The notes below the pieces were generated by a model, which worked only from the letters and a program-made list of their open reading frames with translations, was not told where the DNA came from and did no database searches. From contig JAFPWD010000037.1 in the NCBI GenBank assembly GCA_017395105.1, positions 1-44,489 of the forward strand: a stretch of DNA of 44,489 nucleotides, written 5' to 3'. Below, piece by piece: positions 1-7,036 of the stretch. Origin of the DNA: Clostridia bacterium (GTDB taxonomy: Bacteria > Bacillota > Clostridia > Christensenellales > CAG-138). The first letter of the stretch is position 1, and every line of letters starts with the position of its first letter. A program made the translations under genes and the position numbers.

Positions 1-90
1 AGTGTACCCAAAAATCAATCCAACCCTATAAATACCGCTGATTTCCGCACACCGAAAGATAATTTTCCAAATCAAACTCAAATACCGCGA

Positions 91-137
91 AAAGAAAGAG
101 GCTGCTGCACGCAATTTGCTTGCTTGTGCAACAGCCC
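91..137 (-). terminator. Rho-independent terminator of the uracil permease gene
   Basis: An 11-bp stem with one mismatch (100-110 against 126-136) encloses a loop that itself can pair GCAA with TTGC. Read on the minus strand it is followed by a T-rich run (CTCTTTCTTTT). It lies about 130 nt beyond the permease stop codon. The stretch between stop and stem shows no convincing gene. Confidence 0.7.
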
Positions 138-264
138 CTTCCCCGAAAGAAAGGAGTCCATTCTGAGAAAATGTCTAAGTAATGTTGAGCCTCTGTTTTT
201 CGGAAGCTCTTGCGCTCAAACGCAGCCAAAAGCTCCTGCGGCGAGCAGCCCCTCCGGTGAGGAG

Positions 265-1674
265 TTATTTTATCACCTGCTGAGGCTCGTGCTCTTCGCC
301 ATCCTGCTTTTTCTTGGGCGAAAGGATGGTATTGGTGATGATGCCGAGAATCAGCGCACAGGCGATCGCAGTAACCGTGATGGTTTGCCCGTCCTTGAGC
401 GCAAAATCGAGTGCAAGCCCGCCAACGCCCGCGATAAGGATGACCGAAACCACGAACAGATTGCGGTTGTCGTTCAGATCAACGGGCTGCAGCATCTTGA
501 GACCCGACACCGCGATAAAGCCGTACAGCGTCATGCACACGCCGCCCATTACGCAGGAGGGGATCGAATCAAGGAACGCCACGAACGGGGCGATGAACGC
601 GAATATGAGTGCAAGTATCGCCGCGCCGGTTACCGAGATAACGGAGGCATTGCGCGTGATCGCAACGCAGCCGATCGATTCACCGTAGGTGGTGTTGGGG
701 CAGCCGCCGAAAACAGCGCCCACGAACGAACCGACACCGTCGCCAAGCAGGGTGCGGGAGAGACCGGGATCGGTCAAAAGATCCTGATCGACGATAGTTG
801 AAAGATTCTTATGATCCGCAATATGCTCGGCAAAAACAACGAACGCAACGGGGATATAGCCAACCGCGATCGTGCCGATATACGCGGGGGTGAGCTGGTC
901 GAGCCCCTTCCACGCCTTGATGAACGCGAAAGACGGCATCGAAAGGAAGGTCTTGAGCGAAACGCCGCCCGAAACAAGATTCTTTATCGGCGTAAAATCG
1001 ATTATCTTGAGCGCATCGCTGCCCGTTTTATTGCCGATGAGCGTGAAAACGAGCGCAACGGCGTAGCCCGCAAGAATGCCGATTATAAACGGGATAAGGC
1101 GCAACTTCTTCTTTCCGTAGGTGGAAACGAGAATGACCGTGAAAAGCGTAACAAGCGCGCAGATGAGCGCGATAAACGGGGAAGCGACCGCAGCGCCGTC
1201 CACCGCAACGTCGCCCTTCATCATGTCGCCAACGGCGTTGCCCGCGAGCGAAAGACCGATTATGGCGACAACGGGGCCGATGACCACGGCGGGCATGAGC
1301 TTGCCGATCCATTTTACGCCCGCGAACTTAACGATGATCGCGATAACGACGTACACAAGACCCGCAAACGCCGCGCCGAGCACAAGACCCAGATACCCCA
1401 TCTCCATCGATGCGGCGCCCGCAAAGGCGGCGAACATGGAGCCGAGGAACGCGAAGGACGAGCCGAGGAATACGGGGCTGCGGAACTTCGTGAAGAGCTG
1501 ATAGACCAGGGTGCCGATGCCTGCGCCGAACAATGCGGCCGAGGCGCTCATTCCGTTGCCCACGATCGCAGGAACCGCGATTGTGGCCGCCATGATGGCG
1601 AGAAGCTGCTGGAATGCGAAGACCACCACTGCACTGAATTTGGGTCTGTCGTGGATGCCGTAAACAAGTTTCAT
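265..1674 (-). CDS. uraA: Uracil permease (NCS2 nucleobase transporter)
   Basis: This is a 469-residue integral membrane protein of the NCS2 nucleobase:cation symporter family, which imports uracil across the cytoplasmic membrane for pyrimidine salvage. The hydrophobic segments cover nearly the whole length, as expected for the 14-helix UraA fold. Two family signatures are visible: FAEHIADH around residues 281-288, matching the UraA helix that carries the substrate-binding Glu and the nearby His, and the GGCPNTTYGESIG stretch around 323-335 with the second conserved Glu. These favour uracil over purines, though a xanthine or mixed specificity cannot be excluded from sequence alone. The ATG at 1674 is preceded by AAGGAG at 1682-1687. 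The gene appears monocistronic, with its own sigma-A promoter, a short hairpin leader and a terminator at 91-137. Confidence 0.92.
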   Translation of the reverse strand: MKLVYGIHDRPKFSAVVVFAFQQLLAIMAATIAVPAIVGNGMSASAALFGAGIGTLVYQLFTKFRSPVFLGSSFAFLGSMFAAFAGAASMEMGYLGLVLGAAFAGLVYVVIAIIVKFAGVKWIGKLMPAVVIGPVVAIIGLSLAGNAVGDMMKGDVAVDGAAVASPFIALICALVTLFTVILVSTYGKKKLRLIPFIIGILAGYAVALVFTLIGNKTGSDALKIIDFTPIKNLVSGGVSLKTFLSMPSFAFIKAWKGLDQLTPAYIGTIAVGYIPVAFVVFAEHIADHKNLSTIVDQDLLTDPGLSRTLLGDGVGSFVGAVFGGCPNTTYGESIGCVAITRNASVISVTGAAILALIFAFIAPFVAFLDSIPSCVMGGVCMTLYGFIAVSGLKMLQPVDLNDNRNLFVVSVILIAGVGGLALDFALKDGQTITVTAIACALILGIITNTILSPKKKQDGEEHEPQQVIK

Positions 1675-1691
1675 TGCTTTGCTCCTTGCTG

Positions 1692-1728
1692 CCCGAGCTC
1701 TCGGAGGTTCATGCCTCGCCCACTCGGG
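1692..1728 (-). promoter_or_regulatory. Hairpin in the short leader of uraA
   Basis: The roughly 60-nt leader between the inferred transcription start and the uraA SD can fold into an outer CCCGAG/CTCGGG stem and an inner GAGG/CCTC stem separated by internal loops. The structure ends only about 4 nt from the SD. It could therefore gate translation in response to a pyrimidine signal. It does not match a purine riboswitch, and I could not match it convincingly to a PyrR-binding loop, so the regulator is unknown. Confidence 0.4.
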
Positions 1729-1742
1729 GAGTTAATATATTT

Positions 1743-1771
1743 AGGATACCGCATTTTGGCAGGTTTGTCAA
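1743..1771 (-). promoter_or_regulatory. Sigma-A promoter of uraA
   Basis: On the minus strand a perfect -35 TTGACA (1766-1771) is separated by 17 nt from TATCCT (1743-1748). The inferred start lies near 1736, giving a leader of about 60 nt. Confidence 0.7.
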
Positions 1772-2001
1772 CAAAATATGGCGAAAAAATTAAATATTTT
1801 TACATTATTCGGATATTGGAAACCGCTTTGCGCCCGAAAAGACCAAGAATACACTCATAAACGGCGGGGGCGCTCCAAAGCACTACAATTCGGCACAATT
1901 TGCCATGCCCTCGCAAAAACATAGGCGGGAATTGACTATTCCGCTTGTCAAGAGGGGGCAAAAGTTCACATTTTTGGACGGATCCAACTCCGTTTCAAGC
2001 C

Positions 2002-2154
2002 TTATCCACATCCGCGCAGCCTCTTTTCCACTACTTTTACATGTGGTTATCCACATTATCCACAGGCTTTTCCACATTAAAAAGCCGTTAACGTATGCGT
2101 TTTTGGCAGGTTATCCACATTATCCATGTGGATAAGCCGCAAAAATGTGGATAA
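2002..2154. other. Cluster of DnaA boxes (candidate oriC or DnaA-titration site)
   Basis: Six perfect TTATCCACA boxes occur within 153 bp: plus strand at 2002-2010, 2047-2055, 2056-2064 and 2111-2119; minus strand at 2127-2135 and 2146-2154. A seventh, TTTTCCACA (2068-2076), fits the relaxed consensus TTWTNCACA, and near-matches lie at 2024-2032 and 2120-2128. Two boxes abut head to tail and the last plus-strand box faces two minus-strand boxes, an arrangement typical of bacterial origins. AT-rich DNA that could serve as an unwinding element lies to the right (about 2285-2355) and to the left (about 1770-1830). No dnaA, dnaN, rpmH or parAB gene is in the window, so the site could instead be a DnaA-titrating cluster such as those known in Bacillus. 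No gene overlaps it. Confidence 0.8.
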
Positions 2155-2359
2155 GTACGAAAAAACGGGCTGAAAACGGGCGGCAGCAAAAACAGGCGAA
2201 AAACGATGAACAATATATTTGCGGCCGGTTTCGATATGCGCCGAGCCCATGCGCATAACTCGGAACACAAAGTGTAGGCAAGGGTATGCCGTAGCCGTGT
2301 CTTTTGGCAAAACAATATTGAAAAACGATAAATATATGTTAATAAACGGATAAAATCGC

Positions 2360-2388
2360 TTGACAGCCAAGCCGTATTGCAATAGAAT
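2360..2388 (+). promoter_or_regulatory. Sigma-A promoter of the 2421 gene
   Basis: TTGACA (2360-2365), a 17-nt spacer and TAGAAT (2383-2388) lie just upstream of an AAGGAGG SD at 2407-2413. This supports the short downstream reading frame being a real gene. Confidence 0.75.
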
Positions 2389-2420
2389 ATCGAATAAAGA
2401 ACGATGAAGGAGGAGAACGC

Positions 2421-3038
2421 ATGAAGCCGATGGAGCGTATACTCGACGTTATAAATGAAAGATGGAAGGAGGCTGTCGTTGCGTTGCTCGTTCTGTCCTT
2501 TCCGTTCACCGCCTTTTATGCCTGCAAGATCGCGGTCATCGGCTGCGTTAAGATAGAGGAAGTCCGCGATAAATTGGGCTGTCACGATAATTATTACCGC
2601 AGTTTTGATGAGCTTGATACGTACAGCGGCGATGTGCGGTCCGCTGCGGAGCGCCTTGAGGAGAACTACGGGCTCATTCTGCCCGAGTCTGCCGAACTCA
2701 TTTACGCTCGGGATCATGGCTTTTGGAATTCGAGCGAAACCTTCTTTATGTTTCGCCTTTGCCCGAGGGAAATCGAGGGGTATCGCGAAGGCATGGATGA
2801 GAACGACGTGCTTGGGCTTATCACCAACGACAAATACGCTCGCATAAACGGCTTTGAGGTGGAGATTAACGCAAAGACCGTAGAGAGGGAAACGCTCCCG
2901 GGAACGCCCATGTACGGCGGAACGAACTACGAATTCCGCTTCGTGCGTAAAGGGGATATACGCTTCATGTGCGATCTGTACTGCACCGAAGCCGATCCAA
3001 ACGAGATGATATTCGCACTGGCCTATAAATGGGGCTGA
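2421..3038 (+). CDS. Membrane-anchored protein of unknown function
   Basis: This 205-residue protein is not one I recognise. It has a hydrophobic segment at about residues 18-42, consistent with a single N-terminal membrane anchor, followed by a mixed acidic/basic domain of about 160 residues rich in Tyr, Glu and Asp with no catalytic motif I can name. Support for a real gene is strong: a near-consensus promoter at 2360-2388, an SD (AAGGAGG) 7 nt before the ATG, and GC-rich codon use like the housekeeping genes of the window. It stands alone, between the DnaA-box cluster and a convergent truncated methyltransferase whose frame ends 20 bp away. Confidence 0.75.
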   Translation: MKPMERILDVINERWKEAVVALLVLSFPFTAFYACKIAVIGCVKIEEVRDKLGCHDNYYRSFDELDTYSGDVRSAAERLEENYGLILPESAELIYARDHGFWNSSETFFMFRLCPREIEGYREGMDENDVLGLITNDKYARINGFEVEINAKTVERETLPGTPMYGGTNYEFRFVRKGDIRFMCDLYCTEADPNEMIFALAYKWG

Positions 3039-3058
3039 TACGTGGAAAAATGTTTATA

Positions 3059-3379
3059 CTATAAATCAAGGAAGGGGCATTCCTCGCCCTCCTTGCCAAC
3101 CACCTGCCCAAGCCATTTCTTGATCTTAGGATCGTTCACATTGTCGTTGTAAACCCAATTCTCGTTGCCCGTGTTGTACGGCGGATCGATATAGATGCAC
3201 TTGATCCTGCCCTCGTATTTCGGCAGAAGTGCCTTGAGTGCCTCAAGATTATCCCCGCGGATTATCATGTTTTCGCTCTTCTCCGCGCCAAATGTGTACC
3301 TCTCCTCAAGCACCCTGTACGGCACCTGCTGATGATGGTTTATTACCTTGTCTTTTCCTATCCATTCAAGAGTGGGCAT
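3059..3379 (-). pseudogene. Truncated DNA adenine methyltransferase (type III Mod-like), N-terminal fragment
   Basis: This 106-residue frame matches the start of N6-adenine methyltransferases of the Mod/N4-N6 class. It opens with MPTLEWIGKDKV, contains the conserved RGDNLEALK segment around residue 41, and carries the catalytic DPPYNTG at about 65-71. Intact enzymes are normally several times longer and continue past the WLG...VGKEGE region into the target-recognition and SAM-binding parts. Here homology stops at GKEGEE and the frame ends seven residues later, so it is almost certainly non-functional. The start at 3379 is chosen because AAGGAGG (3388-3394) sits 8 nt upstream. It follows the TIR gene by 24 nt on the same strand, so the two were probably cotranscribed. 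Confidence 0.75.
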
Positions 3380-3403
3380 GTATTGATCCTCCTTGCCAAT
3401 CAA

Positions 3404-4627
3404 TCAAAACGGAAAATCATCTGAGTATTCAGTTTTCGCTTGCGCTATAAGGTCTTGTAACACAATAGGAACGCCTAACAGCCATTCTTTAAGTGATGGG
3501 AATATTGTGTATTCTTTGGGGTTATGGTAGCTCGTCCAAGCACTTTCATATACAAGAGCATTATCAGTTAATAAACCCAAGCATCTATGATAATTATTTG
3601 ATACAATGCTTGTAATACTATGTTTGCGTTCCCAATTTTTAATATCAGCAATCTGTCCACCAGCATTTCCTCTATCACCGAGTTTTGATACCCTTTCATC
3701 AATAAGATATGATGCAAACAATATGTCGGCATCATCAAGTTTTCCAGCTTCAAGTAGCTCGGAATACTTTTTCGAAGCAAGGCAAATATGCTGTTTTACT
3801 GTTTGCTCCCAGTCTTTTTGTGTGTTGGAATTGATGACAGCATTTCTAAAATAATCAATATCAAGCTCAATGGCTGCAATAGTTTGTCCAGTAACGCCAC
3901 GATCAGCAATAGTTGCAATCTTTGATGCTGACAACAAATCGAATGCATTATCAACATTAACGCCGTGAACCTCATTTTCATTGAGCCAATTCATAACTTC
4001 CAATTTTGTCGCTTTTCGCGTGTGTCTTGAAAACATGTAGAACAAAACAACTCTTTCATCTTCTGTTAGGCTCTCGTACTTAATGATGTAGTCAGAAGCA
4101 CTATTGAGCATATCTTGACCTACTGCTAAATCCTTTACAGCAGTTCTTGTTGCAATATATTCATTGTACCTAGATATAAGTTTTTGAATAGCGCTATTTA
4201 TGATTGCCGTTGTATTATGAGGCGCATTTATTGCAGTATTCACTATATCATATACAGCGGACACATCATCCATATTATCAAGCCTGCGTATTTTGTATTC
4301 GCTGTTCAAAAAGCCATACATATTTGATGGTTCGATCTCCGGCAAGGCAATAATAATGGTATATTTCTTCTGAAACCAAACAATCCCTGCCTCATTTAAG
4401 CAATATGCGCTCTCGTAGTAGTTGCGAGAAAGAATAGCGATGTTAACAGTGCTATTTTGAAGCTTCTCTTGAACCTCGCGCGAAATGCATTGAACAATGT
4501 CATTACCCGGAAGCGATGAACAAAAGATGAGATCGTTAGAGATTCCAACACCAACCAAGAAATCCTTGAGCATATCCGCGATTTCTTTATCCGTTGATCT
4601 GTGGCTTATAAAAATACCAGAATTCAT
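3404..4627 (-). CDS. TIR-domain protein with a C-terminal domain of unknown function
   Basis: The first 130 or so residues of this 407-residue protein read as a TIR (Toll/interleukin-1 receptor) domain: a hydrophobic first strand ending in FISHRSTDKE (residues 6-15), the SSLPG loop near 37-41, and the S-NYYES-YC-NE stretch at 67-79. Glu79 occupies the position of the catalytic glutamate of NAD-cleaving TIRs. Many bacterial TIR proteins are NADases or cyclic-nucleotide makers in anti-phage abortive infection. That role is inferred here, not shown. The remaining ~270 residues are mostly helical-looking and not recognised; they may sense a trigger. The gene is conspicuously more AT-rich than its neighbours, suggesting acquisition by transfer. 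A GAGG SD lies 8 nt before the ATG. It sits directly upstream of the methyltransferase fragment. Confidence 0.8.
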   Translation of the reverse strand: MNSGIFISHRSTDKEIADMLKDFLVGVGISNDLIFCSSLPGNDIVQCISREVQEKLQNSTVNIAILSRNYYESAYCLNEAGIVWFQKKYTIIIALPEIEPSNMYGFLNSEYKIRRLDNMDDVSAVYDIVNTAINAPHNTTAIINSAIQKLISRYNEYIATRTAVKDLAVGQDMLNSASDYIIKYESLTEDERVVLFYMFSRHTRKATKLEVMNWLNENEVHGVNVDNAFDLLSASKIATIADRGVTGQTIAAIELDIDYFRNAVINSNTQKDWEQTVKQHICLASKKYSELLEAGKLDDADILFASYLIDERVSKLGDRGNAGGQIADIKNWERKHSITSIVSNNYHRCLGLLTDNALVYESAWTSYHNPKEYTIFPSLKEWLLGVPIVLQDLIAQAKTEYSDDFPF

Positions 4628-4730
4628 TTTCCATCCTCATCATATGGATTTGATTAAACAGCTTTATTGCGGAAGCAATAGCCTAACCAAGCTACTACAA
4701 TGATACCAAAAAAGAGTGTTTTAATCAATA

Positions 4731-4970
4731 TCAATCATCGAAATAATACCAGCAATCCTGTTGCTTATTACAGGCTCGTTTCGTCTCACATTCCTGCTCG
4801 CTGCAGAGATAATACCGATTCTTACACCTTGTGCTGCAAAACACCGCATTCGATCTTGGCGCGACAAACACCTTATCGCAGCCTTTGCATATACGCAGTG
4901 GTTTTGCATCGTCGGTTATCAACAGGTAGAGCGTTGTTTCGATCGAATGGGGATAGTCTTTGGGTGTCAT
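4731..4970 (-). pseudogene. Remnant of a zinc-finger protein (C-terminal fragment)
   Basis: The 79-residue frame contains a CxxC...CxxxC zinc-binding pattern (CKGC, then FCSTRC) embedded in a basic context, which resembles the C-terminal end of larger uncharacterised bacterial proteins. The ATG at 4970 has no SD, and the frame continues open for only a few codons upstream before a stop. I therefore read it as the tail of a gene whose front has been lost. It runs divergently from the AlbA_2 gene, whose promoter occupies the missing upstream part. It could alternatively be a very small zinc-ribbon protein. Confidence 0.45.
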
Positions 4971-5008
4971 GTAAAATCGACAGTATTTTCAATACCAAAA
5001 CCGTATTT

Positions 5009-5062
5009 TAACGCACGTTTATGCATTAAATCCTTGACTACAACGCACGCGTGTGTTAGAAT
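5009..5062 (+). promoter_or_regulatory. Promoter and overlapping operator of the AlbA_2 gene
   Basis: A promoter with TTGACT (5034-5039), a 17-nt spacer and TAGAAT (5057-5062) has a near-palindrome, AACGCACGCGTGTGTT (5042-5057), filling the spacer. A half-site TAACGCACGT lies 25 bp upstream of the -35 (5009-5018). An operator between the -35 and -10 is the classical layout for repression. The same motif recurs just after the gene (6740-6793), so autoregulation is likely. Confidence 0.7.
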
Positions 5063-5084
5063 GTGCTTGGAGGTGTATTGGATC

Positions 5085-6734
5085 ATGCGAATAATACCCG
5101 AAAATGAAAGCCTTACAATCGAGTTCAAAAGCGACGTTAAAAAGCTATCCAACAGCGATATTTTTGATGCCGTAGTTGCTTTTGCGAATACGGCCGGCGG
5201 CGATTTATATCTTGGCGTTGAAGATGACGGCACTATAACCGGCGTTCATCCCGACCACATCAATCCGATGACATTGAGCGCGTTTATCGCGAATAATACC
5301 ATTCCGCCGGTTCCCATTCGCGCGGAGATCGTTGATGATGTAAAGCCCGTTTTGAAGATATCCGTACCCAAGTCCTATGGAGGTATAGTTGCCACAGTAT
5401 CCGGCAAAACGCTTCGCAGACGTTTGAAGATGGACGGAACTCCTGAAAATGTTCCGATGTATCCAAACGAAATGGCGACTCGTTTATCCGATCTTCGTCT
5501 TTTGGACTATTCCGCGCTTCCGATACAGAGCGCAGCCACGGATGATTTCGATCCGATCGAAGTTGAAAGATTGAGGAAAACGATCCTCGCGTATAACGGT
5601 GATCGTTCCCTGCTTGAGTTGTCCGATGAAGAACTGTTTAAGGCGTTGGGGCTCGTTACAGAGCAGCTTGGCAAGGCCTTTCCCACGATTGCCGGAATAC
5701 TTATGCTTGGCAGGGAAGCGGCGTTAAAGCAGTATGTACCTACAAGCAGTGCGGCATTTCAAGAGCTGTCGGGCACGAACGTTGTAAAGAACGAGGATTT
5801 TGCGCTGCCGCTCCTGCTGATGATCGAAAAGCTGAATGGCTATCTTGAAGCTCGCAATCACGAGCATGAGATCGAATACGGCTTATTCCGTATTCCCGCG
5901 CCGGATTTCAATAAAAGGGCGCTGCGCGAAGCTATCGTAAACGCTTTCAGCCATCGCGACTACTCCAAAATGGGGCGCGTGAGAGTTGCGCTTTCCGACG
6001 GAGGATTGACTATCGCCAATCCCGGCGGCTTCATCGAGGGCGTTTCCGTCAACAACCTTCTTACAGCCGAGCCGCACGGAAGAAATCCGCTCCTTGCGGA
6101 TGTTCTAAAGCGTATCGGTCTTGCCGAGCGCACCGGTCGAGGCGTGGACAGAATATTTGAAGGTTCTTTGATCTATGGCAGTCCGCTTCCGGACTATTCC
6201 GACTCCACTAACGTAACGGTATCGCTGTTCATCCCCCGTAATGCGCCCGATCTGCAAATTGCGAAGATAATATCGGATGAACAAAGCCGCCTTGGCCGTC
6301 CGCTGCCGCTCAATACGCTGCTGGTTCTGAACAAGCTGAAGGATATTCCTCGTTCCGACATCCATCAAATTGCAGAAGCGGTCAACCTCTCCGAAGCAGC
6401 CGTTAAAGTGGTTCTCGATAGATCCATTGAATCCGGATTGGTCGAAGCGTTCGGCGCGGGCAGAGGACGAACTTATATGCTGTCCCATAAGCTGTATAGC
6501 AACAAGGGACGGGCAAGCGGATACGTCAGACAGGCGGATATCGATGAAGCACGCTATCCCGAGCTTATAATCCGTTTAGCTAAGAATAATGAGTTTATCT
6601 CAAATGCCGATGTTGCTCAGCTTCTCCATGTTTTGCCTGCAAAAGCATATCGCTTGCTTAAACGCCTTGTTGATGAAGGCAAGCTGGAAGCCGTAAACAA
6701 AGGCCGTTATTCAAAATACCGTATCGGGAAATGA
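5085..6734 (+). CDS. AlbA_2/RecG-like ATP-binding transcriptional regulator
   Basis: This 549-residue protein belongs to the 'ATP-binding protein / divergent AAA-4' group related in name to RecG. Residues 1-130 form the AlbA_2 (Schlafen-type) domain, seen as EFKSD near the start and FANTAGGDLYLGV; AlbA_2 domains are thought to bind nucleic acid. A HATPase_c_4-type region follows around 280-390, with ALREAIVNAFSHRDYS and the GLAERTGRGVDRIFE signature. The last ~120 residues contain one or two winged-helix segments. The start at 5085 is fixed by GGAGGT at 5069-5074 and by the promoter; longer upstream frames would run through the promoter. The operator palindromes at both ends suggest that the protein regulates itself. 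Such genes are frequent in mobile or defence regions, which fits the TIR/Mod neighbours. Confidence 0.85.
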   Translation: MRIIPENESLTIEFKSDVKKLSNSDIFDAVVAFANTAGGDLYLGVEDDGTITGVHPDHINPMTLSAFIANNTIPPVPIRAEIVDDVKPVLKISVPKSYGGIVATVSGKTLRRRLKMDGTPENVPMYPNEMATRLSDLRLLDYSALPIQSAATDDFDPIEVERLRKTILAYNGDRSLLELSDEELFKALGLVTEQLGKAFPTIAGILMLGREAALKQYVPTSSAAFQELSGTNVVKNEDFALPLLLMIEKLNGYLEARNHEHEIEYGLFRIPAPDFNKRALREAIVNAFSHRDYSKMGRVRVALSDGGLTIANPGGFIEGVSVNNLLTAEPHGRNPLLADVLKRIGLAERTGRGVDRIFEGSLIYGSPLPDYSDSTNVTVSLFIPRNAPDLQIAKIISDEQSRLGRPLPLNTLLVLNKLKDIPRSDIHQIAEAVNLSEAAVKVVLDRSIESGLVEAFGAGRGRTYMLSHKLYSNKGRASGYVRQADIDEARYPELIIRLAKNNEFISNADVAQLLHVLPAKAYRLLKRLVDEGKLEAVNKGRYSKYRIGK

Positions 6735-6739
6735 AGCTC

Positions 6740-6793
6740 TAACGCACGTCTAACGCACGTTTTAACACACGCGTGTGTTGGATGCGCGTTAAC
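6740..6793. promoter_or_regulatory. Operator array downstream of the AlbA_2 gene
   Basis: Immediately after the stop codon there are two direct half-sites TAACGCACGT (6740-6749 and 6751-6760), a perfect 16-bp palindrome AACACACGCGTGTGTT (6764-6779), and an inverted, slightly diverged half-site (6784-6793, TAACGCGCAT on the minus strand). The motif matches the promoter operator at 5042-5057 and the half-site at 5009-5018. No promoter is obvious here, so it may be a second binding site used for looping or the remains of a deleted, co-regulated gene. Confidence 0.65.
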
Positions 6794-6870
6794 ATGTATT
6801 GTATTAAGTGTTTGCTCAGAAGTTCGTAGCTACTCGTATTAACCCAATCGATATAAGCCTTGGAAAACGA

Positions 6871-6925
6871 AACTCGGTACTGTAAACCTTCTCGATTTAC
6901 AGTGCCGAGTTTATACTTTTCTTTT
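6871..6925. terminator. Bidirectional terminator between the AlbA_2 gene and the antiporter
   Basis: A 16-bp stem (6871-6886 with 6896-6911, one G-T wobble) is followed by TATACTTTTCTTTT on the plus strand and by TTTCGTTTTCC on the minus strand. It can therefore end both convergent transcripts. The DNA from here to 7036 shows nothing else I can support. Confidence 0.8.
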
Positions 6926-7036
6926 CCCGTATCAGCCAGCCCACCTGTCACATAGTTTCCCTATGGCACGGGGCCCTCGAGCTCCTTCCTTGATATTACG
7001 GTCATGTTTACGATTCTGTTTAAATGAAAGGCGTTT

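Noticed and set aside
811..1860. A 349-codon plus-strand frame over the uracil permease
   Set aside because: Extremely charged, no SD, and overlaps a clear NCS2 transporter on the opposite strand together with its promoter.
4761..5084. N-terminal extension of the AlbA_2 protein
   Set aside because: The upstream in-frame codons run through the promoter and operator (5009-5062). The SD at 5069-5074 and the family's usual start both point to 5085.
6739..6951. A 70-codon minus-strand frame downstream of the AlbA_2 gene
   Set aside because: It spans the operator array and the bidirectional terminator and has no SD.
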